NCBI RefSeq assembly: GCF_018991925.1
Contig: NW_024736071.1
Coordinates: forward strand, 10,125,231 to 10,189,230
Reading direction: 5' to 3'
From: Homarus americanus
Lineage: Eukaryota; Arthropoda; Malacostraca; Decapoda; Nephropidae
Length of the DNA stretch: 64,000 nucleotides
Part shown: positions 35,833 to 47,163 of the stretch, in pieces
Position numbering within the stretch: the stretch's first letter is position 1
Layout: every line of letters begins with the position of its first letter
Made by a program: the position numbers and the translations under genes
Notes under the pieces: generated by a model
Told to the model about the DNA's origin: nothing
Database searches by the model: none
What the model saw: only the letters and a program-made list of their open reading frames with translations

Positions 35833-37270
35833 GAGTGTTCTCGAGAAGAATGCAACTGGTCTACCGGCTTGGTTCAGGGAAGCAGCGATAGAAGAGTCGG
35901 AATCGTCAGTTTCTACTACGAATAGAATCGTCTCGTCAATCGAGCTGACTACCGCACTTGCTAGTTCCTTTTTTAAGATTTTCGAAGGCGGATTCTGCTT
36001 CCCCTTGGAAAGGGAATGTCTGAGCCTTGACCAAAGGTCTGACCTTATCGGAAAAGTGCGAGATCCACTGAGAGTAGTATGAAAAGAGTCCTATCATGCG
36101 TCGTAGAGCAGGTAAGTCTTTCAAATGTGATAATTCCTTCAGAGGACGCAAGCGATCTGTGTCTGACTTGAGAGTGCCTTGCGATATGGTGTAGCCCAGC
36201 AAATCAATCGACGTTGCTGAGAAGACGGATTTATTTTCATTGAGGGTGAATTTTGACTTCTTTGCTGCCTTAAGAAATCTGGACAGATTTTTATCGTGCT
36301 CCTGTTGAGACGAACCGGCGATGGTGGTGTCAATGTACGCGAAAGTTCCCAGCAGTTCGTTTCTACGTATGAATTCATCGATGGTTCGTTGGAAACAAGC
36401 CACGCCGTTCGTCACTCCGAATGGGACCCTACAGAACTGGTACAATTTACCGTCCGCCTCAAAGGCAGTGAATGGCACGCAATCTTTAGTTCGAGTGTTG
36501 AATATCTTGTAACGAGATAGGTTAGTCACCAAGTCGTCTAACCGAGGCAAGGGATAAGCATCCAGCTGGGTGTACCTGTTGATGGTTTGGCTGTAGTCGA
36601 CAACAAGCCGCTCTTTCTGCCGCTCAATAGTAGTGATGAGGACTTGCGCCCTCCACGGTGACGTGCTGGGTTCGATTATTCCTTCCGACAACACCTTATC
36701 GACTTCACCTTAGATGAAAACCCTGCCCGCTTGACCAAATCGTCTTGACTTCGTCGCAATAGGTTTACAGGTGGAGGTCAGATTAGAGAAGTGATATGGT
36801 GGATCGACCAAAGCAAATGTTAGGCTACAAGCAGCTGTATTATATTCCATGATGAGGTGCTCTTTAGGCCCACCGAAATCAATTGTAACGCCACTATGTA
36901 GGCTCATGAAATCTTGACCAAGAATAACGTGACTGCATAAGTCGGGAAGAACAGTCTGTTGAAGTAACTGGATAGAGTTTACCCTTGAGGGTAATGTCTA
37001 CAGTACAGTGACCTAGTACTGGCGACGATAGGGAAGACGAGGCCGTAGACACGTGACCTGACCCTGGATGACATCTCAGAGATGCTGCTGGATATAGCGG
37101 TTTGATATAAACGATTTTTAGCTCCCTGTATCAACGAGGGCTGTAGTTGTATCGTCATTAACAAACACATACATGGTAGATCGAGCGAGACAACCAGGGG
37201 ATGTCGCAGATATTGTAGCCAAAGAAGGAGAGTGTAATACCCCACAAGTGGAAGATGAAGTAGAAGGTTA
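35831..37270 (-). pseudogene. Gypsy element C protease, RT and start of RNase H
   Basis: Reading on the minus strand, the protease shows VDTGS near 37121-37134. The reverse transcriptase begins near 36690 (EGIIEPSTSPWRAQ, RLVVDYSQTINRYT, YPLPRLDDLV). The residues that normally carry motif A are missing: KIFNT is followed directly by a segment beyond it, so a short deletion removed the first catalytic Asp. Motif C reads FAYIDTTIAG, with Thr in place of the second Asp. RNase H starts as VVETDDSD near 35915 and stops in FFSRTLSDSE at about 35835, where LINE ORF1 sequence begins. No LTR, integrase or primer site is visible. Dead fragment. Confidence 0.75.
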
Positions 37271-37984
37271 ATAACGAAATGATCTGCATACTTTCGCAAA
37301 ATGGCCTTTCTTTTTGCATTTGTGGCAAGCTGAATCGCACGCAGGACACTGAGGTCGGTTATGCCGTGCCCCACCACAGAAAAAACACTTCGGTTGTTGA
37401 GTGGCAGCTAAGAGGGGAGAGTCATAGCTGTCGATTTTATCAGGTGAAGGAACAGTGGCAGCGTTCACAGGCGCCTGAGACCGAAGATAGAACTCGGAGT
37501 TTCTTTGAGCCAGATCGAGGGCGCGAGCCTGGTCGAACGCAGTAGCCAAATCAAGAGTCTTGTTTTCTAAGAGACCATTGATCAAAGCGTCGCGGATATA
37601 CTCGTCTCTGTTCGCCTCTGCTGTAACAGCTTTGAAGTTGCAGTCCTTGCTGGGCTAATGAAGTTCCTGTAAATATTCGTCCAAACTCTCGCCCGAGTGT
37701 TGCCTCCTGGTAGCATGTAGATGATGGGCGAACACTTCGTTCTTCGGCTTTACGTACAAGTCCTGCAGAATCTGGATGGCGGCGTCGTACGAGACACGGT
37801 TGGCTATGAATTCGTACACAGATGGGGAGACGAAGTTGCAGAGAGTGGCTAGCTTGTCGGGCTCGAGAGCAGAAATGGAGGTGAGGAACGTGTTGAAGGT
37901 CCGGAACCAGTGGCGCCAATCCTTTAAAGCGGTGGGAGAGTTCGGCGTAGCATCCAGTCGTTCCGGCCTCAGGAACTTCTCCAT
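37268..37984 (-). pseudogene. Gypsy element C gag with one stop
   Basis: One phase runs from the ATG at 37984 to beyond 37268, interrupted only by a TAG at 37655. The N-terminal two thirds show the gag core (DWRHWFRTFNTFL, then EVFAHHLHATRRQHSGES). The C-terminal part has CCHC-type knuckles (CFFCGGARHNRPQC and CHKCKKKGHFAKVC). The start ATG is close to the point where recognisable element sequence ends, so the leader and 5' LTR are gone or diverged beyond recognition. Confidence 0.75.
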
Positions 37985-38639
37985 TATGACTCAGTTTCAG
38001 TTATGAACAATAAATTGTGGCAAAAGAAGACTGGAGTCGACCTTTTTCTAGGCTTTACTGTTCATATAACTGACCAAGGGTAGTATGGCATCTGGAAGAG
38101 AACAAAAGAATATTCTAGTAAGTGAAGGGAACAATGAAAATTACTAACATAATATAACCCCAAACAAAACGAAACCCAATGATAAGAAACATATATAAGC
38201 TTTGGGTAGAGTTCCCTTTAATTTAGCTCATATATTTAATAAGTTGAGGGGTTAAGTTACAAACCCAAAATGGTCTTTTCTCCTTTTATTGGTAAAACTA
38301 TATTGGTCATAGTCTATTAGTAGATGCACCGTAATTAACACTGTAAGTTGTGAGTGTTAGTTAAGGACGGGGGCTCAGCTTGACTGAGTTAGATCACCCA
38401 ACCGATTCTCATGAGCTTCAAGTGAGGACTGGTCCTGGGAGGAGAGTTGCCTCTGAAGAAAAGAGGCCCGGCTAACCCTACATTCTCAAGGTCGGCCTAC
38501 TGATAGAGGAATTTCCCCTCGCGTGAACAGCTCATGGCAGCTCACAGCTTATGGAAAATTACAGTGGGGTGAAATTGTTTCACTAATTATTTTTTTTTCC
38601 GATTTACTATGTTAATTTTTGACAGATCTCTCATGCCTT

Positions 38640-38790
38640 GAGGAGCCTATAGCAGTATGGGAATGTTTTATTTTGCTGCCCGATTCTTTTCCTGTATCCA
38701 TGAAGCAGATGACTTCTGTGGAGGCCTTTAAGAAACACATTAAGACCTTTTTTTTAAAGAGCTTATAATCTTGAAGAAGTGATGGAGAAT
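38640..38790 (+). pseudogene. LINE ORF2 C-terminal tail fragment
   Basis: A short plus-strand stretch reads LLPDSFPVSMKQMTSVEA and FKKHIKTFFLKSL. This is the conserved tail of CR1/L2-like ORF2 proteins (W-x-x-LP ... F-K-x-x-L-K-x-x-L-F). Stops surround it. It could be the far 3' part of the CR1-like remnant upstream in the same intron. Confidence 0.45.
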
Positions 38791-39022
38791 TATAGTCTAG
38801 GAAGTGTTTCAACTTAAGGATATCCGAATGATATAAGTTGAGCTGTCACTTTTTGTGACCTTTTTTGGAGTATTTATTTTTTTATACTCTGGTCCTTGAC
38901 TTTGCAGTGTTTCTATTGCTAATTAATTATTTAAAAGTACTGGGGGTTATTATTATTATTAGTAGTAGTAGTAGTAGCATCGTTAAATTGTGTTTTACTA
39001 AAGCTTTACGTGCTTGATACAG

Positions 39023-39146
39023 ACATTGCGGCTGGAGGAAGAGTGGAAGGTGCCAGGTTGGGCGACAAAGGCGTGGAACTACAGTGTCACTGACAGGGTG
39101 GTCGTCAGTGGGAATCACTTGGAAGTTATCCAGCACGGCTTTGACG
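39023..39146 (+). CDS. Host gene, third coding exon
   Basis: Acceptor cttgatacag at 39013-39022 and donor GTGAGC at 39147. Starts in phase 0, ends in phase 1; adds 41 codons and one base. The peptide starts TLRLEEEWKVPGWATKAW and includes VTDRVVVSGNHLEV, which looks like alternating beta strands of an extracellular domain. GC-rich against AT-rich flanks. Confidence 0.6.
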
Positions 39147-41986
39147 GTGAGCTGCCAGATATCTCAGTCTTATCCCAGTACTCTTCTTCCTTTTTGCATT
39201 TGCTGTATATATTTTCTGCCTCACTGACAATAAATCATATTAAATCTCGTATGCACTGTATACTGGTGTCTTTGCTGCTCCAAAAACTTCCGAGTTTGCT
39301 CTAAATATAACTTCTCACGTTTCTTCACTTCATTTTGATATCTTTTACAAACTCACTTTACTGTCAAACACGTCTGTTGTTTCTACATTTCGTTTTCTAA
39401 AGTCCAATTTTGCACCTTGTTATGCCATAACCAAGTAACTTGAATTACGTTAAAGATGAATATAATAATGAGGGCACATATGGCACAAGAAAACAAATTG
39501 GCAATTCAGCACAACTTAGTCCTCAATATTTATCACTTAAAATTAATGTTACTTCAATACACGACAAACAATGTTAAATGCAAAAGTTACAAACGAATAA
39601 GGATGAAATTGTGCGTCATGGCTTCGATCACAACCTCTTACTATATCACAACTGTTCAGGAGTGAAGGTTTGGAATTATACACATCACGAAAGATTTAAA
39701 TAAAATTTAATAACAAGTTTACCATAATAAATGTGTAGGTTATATAATGAACGGATAAATTAAATCAAGATAATAAATAATATATATGATCACTGACTTT
39801 GAAAATATTTAACATAGGACAAAACATCTTGACAATGACTTCTTACAAAGTTAAACTGCATTTGGTTTGCCATCCTTAGTAAACAACTAATGTGTCACAG
39901 TATATAAACCGTAAACTACCTTACAACACAATAATTGATTGCACTATACACACAATACATAATAATAGAGCAGCACTGAATATATAATACTCAACTAAAC
40001 CATATTAGAAAGGGTATCCACCACTGACAAACTCAGACGTAAACTCACTTGCAATGCCCAGCGGTTGACTGACTAAACACTGTGTACCGGTGGACTGCAA
40101 TCCTAACAGCACTAATATAAAACAACTCCTACATTAAGCTGCAAAAATAGTTAAACTTACATGCATACATTTTAGGAAAATTTTTAGGTATCAAGTACCA
40201 GTTTTGCTCATAAATAATTATTCAAAATATTTTACATACATACTGTACATCCCAACCCTAACACCAATGCATTACTGTGCATTACGCCATGCATAACAAC
40301 CTAGTGTCTTATTCACCATTCCTTTCAATATTCAAAACATTCAATCCCCTGAACTCACAACAGTGGTTTTTGTTGGTGATATATGCTTGTTGTGGAAGGG
40401 GGAATATTTCACCACAATGGTGACCTGTGGTGTAATGGTCAGCATGCAGGGTGAAACTATGGGCAAGTTTCTTTACACCATTCCCCTTTGTCTACCCAGC
40501 AGTAATTGGGGACCTGGATGTTAATCGATTTGCGGACCGTGTTCCGGGGTAATGGTTAGCCAGTGCAGTTGGCGAGTTGTCTGGTCTTCTCGGACTATTC
40601 CTTGACACTGAGTCATGCAACTCGTTAACTTAGGATGTGGTTGTTGTTGTGGCGACAACTTCTACACCTTAAACAAAGTCACGCCTAGGTGGCCCTTGGG
40701 CCGGCCATCCTCGTTACACGAGGGGCAACCATTATCATTATTTCACCACATCTTTCTCCTCACTCAGCTAGTCAAAATTCCTGAGTGGGTCTCTAATTTT
40801 GAATATGAAATAGGTTTCTACTTAACCTCCAACAGTGTTTCCTATATCATATATAACCTCCAACATTATATAATATATAAAATGGATAATGAATTTTTAA
40901 TTTCATCAAAATAATCTTCTCTCGTACTTTTTTACCTAATGCTTTAACATATATCAGGTTTCTTAATAGTTAATAGTCTATTTATCTTGATTACTTGACA
41001 CAATACTTGCCAGCATTCAACAAAGAAGTTACTTACCACACAAAGACAAACTGTGTTGTGATAAAAATCGGTCCTCTTCCTGCATTTTAATAGTAGCTTC
41101 GTGCTATTTATCCCACGAACGTGAAGAATAAAAACAAAATTAAATCAATTGAAATTATGGGGTACAAAGCATCGCCCCGACTGTATTCTTCACTAGAATA
41201 AGATTTAAAGTAAAACGACAAGAAATCACTATGAGGTTTGCCTAAACATTCAGTAAACCAGTTTCGATCGATGTTAATTGGAAAACGAAAGAGCTGAGAA
41301 ACAAGTGCTCTTGTTTTCGGCACTTTATCTCACGAAATACTGTGATGATATTCTTAGGATCAACTAACCATATGACCTTGAGAAATAGGCCAAGGTTAAG
41401 CGTCTGCAATAAACATGTATGCCATAATAATTTCATGTCTGGTTAAAATTTGGAAGTACAGCACAGAATCCCTTAAGAAGGACGGTGATAATTTTAATGT
41501 AGGAAAGGATGGACAGCTAGACAAGGAGGCCATATCATGCAGTAGTGTATTAATAACACGATATTAAGTAATCAATAACAAGAGTGAATGTACGAGGGCA
41601 ATGCTGGACCAGAGTAAAATATTATAATATTTTTCTCCATCGGTGAGGTGATCTCAGCCTGTCATAGAGAGAAAAAACTTGTCATCCGTGAGAGACAGTG
41701 AATGCGTTAGTCGGTCAGTCAAAGGTCAAATGGTGTAGAAAGGTGTTGGCTCACCTTAAAAAATAATCTTTATAGCCTCACAAAAAACTTTTGTAATAAA
41801 CAAACGTGTCTTGTCTTCATATCGAAACATTCTGAAAAAGCAGGTAAGAATCATTCACTACAGCTCTCAGACGGGCTGACCTTCGAAATCAGTTGCAAAT
41901 TATTACGAGATCTTCAGCAAGTAAAAACTATTTACGGAATTGCAGTGTGATGACAACTACTTTATTTAATAACTTCAGAGCAAGTG
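39147..41986 (+). other. Host gene intron 3, left part
   Basis: AT-rich. No coding sequence recognised. A possible SINE lies at about 40410-40740; nothing else stands out. Confidence 0.45.
40410..40740 (+). mobile_element. Possible tRNA-derived SINE
   Basis: ctgtggtgtaatggtcagc near 40427 and ccggggtaatggttagc near 40545 both resemble the A box of tRNA promoters, and acccagcagtaattgggg lies between. Head-like tRNA boxes in GC-rich sequence within AT-rich surroundings suggest a SINE or two SINE heads. No B box, tail or target duplication was found with confidence. Confidence 0.3.
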
Positions 41987-41991
41987 ATAAC
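41987..41991. repeat. Target-site duplication ATAAC, left copy
   Basis: ATAAC immediately precedes the LTR; the same five bases follow the other LTR at 48083-48087. Confidence 0.9.
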
Positions 41992-42414
41992 TGTAGTGGA
42001 TGTAATCCTAGACAAGGTTCTTGAAACTCCAGGGCACGAGCAGTAGATATATTCAACAAGTGGTACAAGACTTGGCGTGATAGCCAACCGGTACAGGAAC
42101 AGGAGCCAGCACAAGGAACTCCTCGTCGTAGGCAGGCCGAAGCCGATCTGAGGGAAATTAGCTAGCTAGGCAAGGAGAGTTGCTAGACATTACTAGGACA
42201 ATAAATAAGGTCTTCTAATTACTCGACTAGCGCGGTACAGACATAGTACATCGGGACATAGTAAATGAACATAGGCATTAGACATAAGCATAGATATCAG
42301 ACATGCTATAATAATATGTAGTAATACAGACATGTGAATAAATGGTACAATGAATGGTAACAGAGTCTTGGCGTCAGGCGTGTTCACATATCTTGGTATG
42401 TACATATCTATACA
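41992..42414 (-). repeat. 3' LTR of gypsy element D
   Basis: 423 bases, termini TGTAGTGG and TATACA in plus orientation. Confidence 0.95.
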
Positions 42415-45400
42415 CCTCCCTCCCCCTTTACGCTCGTAGTGCAATCTCGAGCGGCTACGGACTCTTTTTCCATGAGTCGGGGGGAGCGGCGAGGGACAAT
42501 GGGAGGATCAACTGACGACCTTCGTTCCTGGTCTGGGCAAGGGGACACAGGGGACGGGGAGGAAGGTTCGTCACTAGAGGATGGCACTGGGCGGAGGTGG
42601 CGTCTGTTTCGCCACCACACACGACCACTGGGGAGGCGGACTTGGTACGAACGAGACTCGCCACGGCCCATGACGACCCCGACCTTGTCCCAGCGGTGTG
42701 ACGTCGGGTCCTGGATTCGTACTTGCTGGCCGACGGCCAACCTGGGAAGGGGGCGGGCTTGGGCGTCATAGTGGCTTGTCACTTGGGCCATCCGGGCAGC
42801 CTCACGGCGGTCACACTCGTCCGCCTTGATCTGCCATTCATCTAAGAAGGACTGGGGGTGGGCAGGCACACAAGTACGAAGGGGGCGGCCATACAACACC
42901 TGGGCAGGAGAGCGTCCGGCAGGGGTAGGGGTGTTACGGAGTTCCAGTAGGCCCCTGTCGAACTCCTCGCAGTCCAGGTTTCCCATTGGTGCTGTCTTGA
43001 GGATGAGGTATTTTACGGACTTTACCGCTGCCTCGGCGTGGCCATTCGCCTGCGGGTAATGAGGGGAGGTGACGATGTGGTGGACGCCCCAGCGTTCGGC
43101 GAAGCTCTTGAACTCGTGGCTATTGAACGGGGGCCCACCGTCGGTTCGGAGGCGGAGAGGCACTCCGACTTCCCGGAAGAAGCAACAAAACATCCGGATG
43201 ACCCTGGAAGAGGTGGTGTCCCGACCACAGGGAACTACCACGGGCCATCCAGAGAGCCTGTCGGCGACCACCAGGAAAGACTTTCCGGCCACATTAAAGA
43301 AGTCGGCGGACACGGACTCAAAGGGCCGCTTTGGGAGGTCATTGCACAGGTACGGCTCTTGTTGCTGGCTGGGCTGGAGTTGCTGGCAAGGCTCACAGGC
43401 CTCAACCGTGCTCTTAATATCGGCGTCAATACCAGGCCAGAAGACGGTCTGACGGGCTCTGCGCCTGGTGGCTTCAACGCCGCGGTGGCTGTCATGGAGG
43501 CGGGATAAGGTGCGCCGGCGGAGGGCAGCGGGAACGACGATCCTGGGGCCGTACAACACCAGCTCTCCGTCCGCATAGAGGCTATCCCTTAGCTTCCAGA
43601 AGGGGAGGGCGGAGGCGTGAATGTCGTAGCGGTTGGTGGGGAATCCAGCGGAGACGTAGTCGAGGAGTTGGACGTATGCCGGGTCTTGAGCGGCGGCGAT
43701 GCGAAGCTCCTGGAGAGTCCTATCGTCTTCGATGGAGGGCGTCGTCGTCGTCTTGTCAGCAAGAGAAGTGGCTGTGTGTGTCACTAAAGACCGAACGTGA
43801 GCAGCGGCCGTGGTACAGTCGACTTCATCTTCAGGTGTGGGGCGACTAACAGGGGCTCGGGAGAGGGCGTCTGGTATGCACAGAAGCTTCCCGGCGCGCC
43901 ACACAGCTGTAAAGACGTAAGGGGCGGTCTTCTCTTTGAGACGTTGGAGGCGAGGATTTTCGATGGCGTCCAACGTGTAGTGATTGAGGATGGGTATGAG
44001 CGGGCGATGGTCCGTCATGAGGGTGAAATGCCCAAGGCCGAACAGGTAAAGGCGGCACTTGGCCATAGCCCAGGCGACTGCCAGCATCTCTAGTTCGATG
44101 GTGGCGTATCTGGTCTCCGTGTCCGTCAAAAACCTGGAGCCACACTGAACTAAGCGCAGTCTACCCTGGCCGTGGTCTTGAAGGAGGGCATATCCGAGGC
44201 CGTATAGACGGGAGGCGTCGGTCTGGAGGACCACTGGTAAGGACGGGTCGAAGGGTGCCAGGACTGGTGGTGACAGCAACGCCTTCTTAACATTCCTGAA
44301 CGCTAGGTCGTGGTCAGGAGTCCAGAGGAAAGAGCGCTTGGGGCTCATGAGGGGGCGTAGAGGTTGGGCTGATGTGGCGATTTTAGGGGAGAAGTCGGCC
44401 AGCTGATTTACCAGGCCCATGAATGAGCGAAGGTCGGTCAGGTTCGCTGGAGTAGGGAAGTCCCTGATGGCCTTGACCTTCTCCTCATCAGCTGAGATCC
44501 CCTCTGGCGAGATGTTGTAGCCGCAGTAGTTAACTTGGGGGGCGGCGACCACAAATTTATCTTTGTTCAGGGTGATACCATGGGCACGACATCTTGTGAG
44601 CATCAGATGAACTCGGTTCAAGTGGGCCGGGAGATCATCGTCGAAGAGCAGGATGTCATCTACGACCTTCACGCAGTTGGTGACACCCTGCAGAGCCATA
44701 TCCCCACGGAGGCAGTACGCATCCCCCGTTGCTGCGAAGCCCATGGGTCCGCGGCAGTGTTGGAAGCGGCCGTAGGGCGTGATGAATGTAGTGAGGTGGC
44801 GATCTTCTTCCGCCAGGTCGACTTGCCAGTACCCATGTAGTGCATCCGCCGTGGTAAAGAACTTTGCAGACGGGGTGACGCTGCGGACTGCTTGGATGGG
44901 CGTAGGCGATGGATGGGCGGGACGGGAGACCTGCGAGTTGAGATGGGTGAGGTCCACTGTGATGCGAACACCTACAGGCTTGGGTGCCAAGACCATAGGG
45001 TGGCACCACTCGGAGGGCTCCTCACCGGCGTGTCTGATGATCCCCTGCTGCACCAGAGAATCGAGCTCCGCCTTCACCTTGTCCCGTATGGCAAAGGGGA
45101 TAGGCCTGGGTGTGTGGATGGCGAAAGGCGTCGCGCCAGGCTTGAGGTGGATTCTCATCGGGGGGCCTGTCATCTTCTTGAGCGGCGTCTTCTGGAGGTC
45201 GGGCTTGGAGACAAGGACGTCGCTGAACTGACGAAAAAAGAACTCCCGGGCGGCAGCAGGTGTGGTCATGGCTGAAACAGGTATCTCTGCACACCTGTTG
45301 AGGTGTGTCACGGCGAGGATGGGCTTTGGGAACTCGGATGAGACGATGGCCAAGTCCTGACAATGGCCACATGACAAGAGAGGGGTTTGGATGCCCTCAT

Positions 45401-46724
45401 GGACGTGGACTGTGGCAAGGCAAGACTTGGGACCGAGCTGTAGTGTTGCCTTGAAGCAACCCAAAGGTGGAGACATCGGGGACCCGTCCGCTGTGAGCAC
45501 GTCGTTCATGGCTGTGGGTGACAGGCTACTCCTGGGAATGTTGAGGGCGTCCAGGTGTGTTGGTCCAATCACCGTGATGTCCGCGCCCGTGTCAGGTATC
45601 ATCAGGAGGTTGGAAGAGTTGGTACCGTAGGACAGACGAACATTGACGGGCTTGGGGGACCTGTCACTCGAGGTATCATCCACGCGTCGGCATCCTTTGT
45701 TGTTCTTGGGAGACGGTGGTGTGGACGTTCTGTCGGGCTGTGAAGAGACGTTTTGACCTGGAGATGGAGGCTTCTTGGTGGACCTGCAACACTTGGCGAA
45801 GTGTCCTTGCTTGTTGCAAGCGTTGCATGAGACCTTGTTGGCAGGACATCGAGGTGTGCGGGGCCAATGGCCTTGAAACCCGCAGTTTCGACATGTACTA
45901 TCAGCCGCAGGGCACTTACCTGGACCGTGCTGGCGCTGACAGCTTCTGCAGGATTCGGGAGAAGAAACTGGTGACTGTGACGGGGGCTGTGGAGAGGACG
46001 CCGTCTGCATCTGGCGTTGATTCCTCTTGTAGGTGGAGACGGCGTGGACTTGAGATGGCGATGAGTGTATAGCTGAGGCAGCCTCTCTTGTGGCCTCATA
46101 CGACCTGCAACAGGTGACGAAGTCGGTGAGGGAAGAGGCGGCGTCGAGAGTGAGGAGTTTCTGAAGCAGGTCCTCGTCACGTACACCCATCAGCAAGATC
46201 ATCTTGAGCTGGATCTCAGCACAGGTTACAGGATCGCCTGTACATAGGTCCACCTCGGCTGTTAGGTCCTTAAGTCGTGCATAGAAGTCTGAGAATGATT
46301 CCCCAGGAGCTTGTTTGCAGGATAGCAGTTCCCTACGACGCAGAGCTTCATTGCCGAGGCCACGGAAATGACTCTGCAAGGCGTTTAAAACCTCTGTCAC
46401 TGACCTGGGGGAGTCAGGGGGGATGGCTAGCGTGTGCTCTAGGAGGCGTTGAACATCGAGGGAAATGCACGATCTTAATTGGATGAGTTGTTTATGAGGG
46501 GGCATTCGGTTGAGGTCAGACATGACAGCAAAGTCTTCGAAACGACGTCGCCATTGACGGTATAGTTGATATGTTGCATCAGGTTGAAGAGGTGGGGGAC
46601 TGGGAACTGAAGACTTGCTGTGCAGGGGTTTTACTCGAGACGGCAGGCGGTGGAGGAGGCACGGAGAGGTCGACGAGAGTTGAGACTGGAGCAGGTGGTT
46701 GAGAGGGCACTGAGGTATACCCAA
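42408..46724 (-). CDS. Gypsy element D gag-pol polyprotein (main frame)
   Basis: 1438 codons on the minus strand. The first 30-40 residues (to about 46620) are probably out of phase with the true protein. Gag core spans about residues 50-215 (YRQWRRRFEDFAVMSDLNRM); zinc knuckles about 257-315 (CRSCQRQHGPGKC, CRNCGFQGHW, CNACNKQGHFAKCC). Protease has MIPDTGADITVIG. Reverse transcriptase: VRITVDLTHLN, motif A TTADALHGYWQV, motif C KVVDDILLFDDD. RNase H: LQTDASRLYG, IELEMLAVAWA, LMTDHRPL. Integrase: HDSHRG with CEPCQQ zinc finger, then VVADRLSGWP, RTDGGPPFNSHEF and YPQANGHAEAA for the D,D,E set. The C-terminus has a basic RVWWRNRRHLRP segment. All catalytic residues look intact. The stop at 42408 lies seven bases inside the 3' LTR, a trait shared with element B. 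The protein would assemble particles, copy the RNA and integrate the DNA. Confidence 0.9.
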   Translation of the reverse strand: MGIPQCPLNHLLQSQLSSTSPCLLHRLPSRVKPLHSKSSVPSPPPLQPDATYQLYRQWRRRFEDFAVMSDLNRMPPHKQLIQLRSCISLDVQRLLEHTLAIPPDSPRSVTEVLNALQSHFRGLGNEALRRRELLSCKQAPGESFSDFYARLKDLTAEVDLCTGDPVTCAEIQLKMILLMGVRDEDLLQKLLTLDAASSLTDFVTCCRSYEATREAASAIHSSPSQVHAVSTYKRNQRQMQTASSPQPPSQSPVSSPESCRSCQRQHGPGKCPAADSTCRNCGFQGHWPRTPRCPANKVSCNACNKQGHFAKCCRSTKKPPSPGQNVSSQPDRTSTPPSPKNNKGCRRVDDTSSDRSPKPVNVRLSYGTNSSNLLMIPDTGADITVIGPTHLDALNIPRSSLSPTAMNDVLTADGSPMSPPLGCFKATLQLGPKSCLATVHVHEGIQTPLLSCGHCQDLAIVSSEFPKPILAVTHLNRCAEIPVSAMTTPAAAREFFFRQFSDVLVSKPDLQKTPLKKMTGPPMRIHLKPGATPFAIHTPRPIPFAIRDKVKAELDSLVQQGIIRHAGEEPSEWCHPMVLAPKPVGVRITVDLTHLNSQVSRPAHPSPTPIQAVRSVTPSAKFFTTADALHGYWQVDLAEEDRHLTTFITPYGRFQHCRGPMGFAATGDAYCLRGDMALQGVTNCVKVVDDILLFDDDLPAHLNRVHLMLTRCRAHGITLNKDKFVVAAPQVNYCGYNISPEGISADEEKVKAIRDFPTPANLTDLRSFMGLVNQLADFSPKIATSAQPLRPLMSPKRSFLWTPDHDLAFRNVKKALLSPPVLAPFDPSLPVVLQTDASRLYGLGYALLQDHGQGRLRLVQCGSRFLTDTETRYATIELEMLAVAWAMAKCRLYLFGLGHFTLMTDHRPLIPILNHYTLDAIENPRLQRLKEKTAPYVFTAVWRAGKLLCIPDALSRAPVSRPTPEDEVDCTTAAAHVRSLVTHTATSLADKTTTTPSIEDDRTLQELRIAAAQDPAYVQLLDYVSAGFPTNRYDIHASALPFWKLRDSLYADGELVLYGPRIVVPAALRRRTLSRLHDSHRGVEATRRRARQTVFWPGIDADIKSTVEACEPCQQLQPSQQQEPYLCNDLPKRPFESVSADFFNVAGKSFLVVADRLSGWPVVVPCGRDTTSSRVIRMFCCFFREVGVPLRLRTDGGPPFNSHEFKSFAERWGVHHIVTSPHYPQANGHAEAAVKSVKYLILKTAPMGNLDCEEFDRGLLELRNTPTPAGRSPAQVLYGRPLRTCVPAHPQSFLDEWQIKADECDRREAARMAQVTSHYDAQARPLPRLAVGQQVRIQDPTSHRWDKVGVVMGRGESRSYQVRLPSGRVWWRNRRHLRPVPSSSDEPSSPSPVSPCPDQERRSSVDPPIVPRRSPRLMEKESVAARDCTTSVKGEGGV
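42415..42430 (-). other. Polypurine tract of gypsy element D
   Basis: The minus strand reads AAAGGGGGAGGGAGG directly against the 3' LTR. Confidence 0.85.
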
Positions 46725-47163
46725 GGGGGATAGGTGACGTGTGAGGGGGCGTTGTCTGAAGGATAGATGAAGAGGCTGAAGCTGGCGAATTGGTTGTGGC
46801 AGCTGGTGAAGTCGTCCTCGTTGCCAGCAATTCCAATAGTCGCAGGAGTTTGTGGTTATCAGCTTGGTGTTGTTGTTGAAGTTGAAGGCGGTAAGCTGAT
46901 GCCTCTGACTGTCTTGACAATTCCTCTTGACGTCTTGACCATTCCTCTTGACGTCGTTTTTCCTCCTCTAATTGACGTCTTTGGGCTTCCTTCTCTTGAG
47001 AAACTTGTAGGAAGTGGATTAACCGACGTATATCCTGGCTCCCATCCTTTGAATTTGGCGCGCCCGGCGTGTGAGGCGTGAGGGGGGGTGGGGGGGTCTG
47101 TGAGGCTTCGTCTACCTCATAATCCTCATCTAAATTTCCCGGCAAATCGTCGTGGTCAGACAT
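46579..47163 (-). CDS. Gypsy element D gag N-terminal segment
   Basis: 194 codons from the ATG at 47163. Acidic start (MSDHDDLPGNLDEDYEVDEA), then a charged helix rich in Gln, Glu and Arg (residues 55-100, likely coiled coil) and a Pro/Ser/Thr-rich part. It ends at 46579, overlapping the main frame by about 145 bases. The shift from this phase to the main one is plus one (one base skipped). In the relative B the matching N-terminal and core parts share one phase, so the break here is more likely a one-base mutation than programmed frameshifting. Confidence 0.75.
   Translation of the reverse strand: MSDHDDLPGNLDEDYEVDEASQTPPPPLTPHTPGAPNSKDGSQDIRRLIHFLQVSQEKEAQRRQLEEEKRRQEEWSRRQEELSRQSEASAYRLQLQQQHQADNHKLLRLLELLATRTTSPAATTNSPASASSSILQTTPPHTSPIPLGYTSVPSQPPAPVSTLVDLSVPPPPPAVSSKTPAQQVFSSQSPTSST

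Larger units (their letters stand above)
31607..39022 (+). other. Host gene intron 2, filled with element remnants
   Basis: This 7.4-kb intron holds a dead CR1-like LINE (about 31850-35180) with a MITE in it, a LINE ORF1 fragment (35291-35832), a minus-strand gypsy fragment (35831-37984) and a LINE tail (about 38640-38790). About 38000-38600 shows nothing recognisable. Note that the boundaries depend on exons 2 and 3 being correctly called. Confidence 0.5.

Noticed and set aside
36139..36520. Plus-strand frames over gypsy element C
   Set aside because: Antisense to the reverse transcriptase coding segment and without motifs.
42439..47081. Several plus-strand frames of 60-156 codons across gypsy element D
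   Set aside because: They are antisense shadows of the GC-rich pol frame; none has family motifs.
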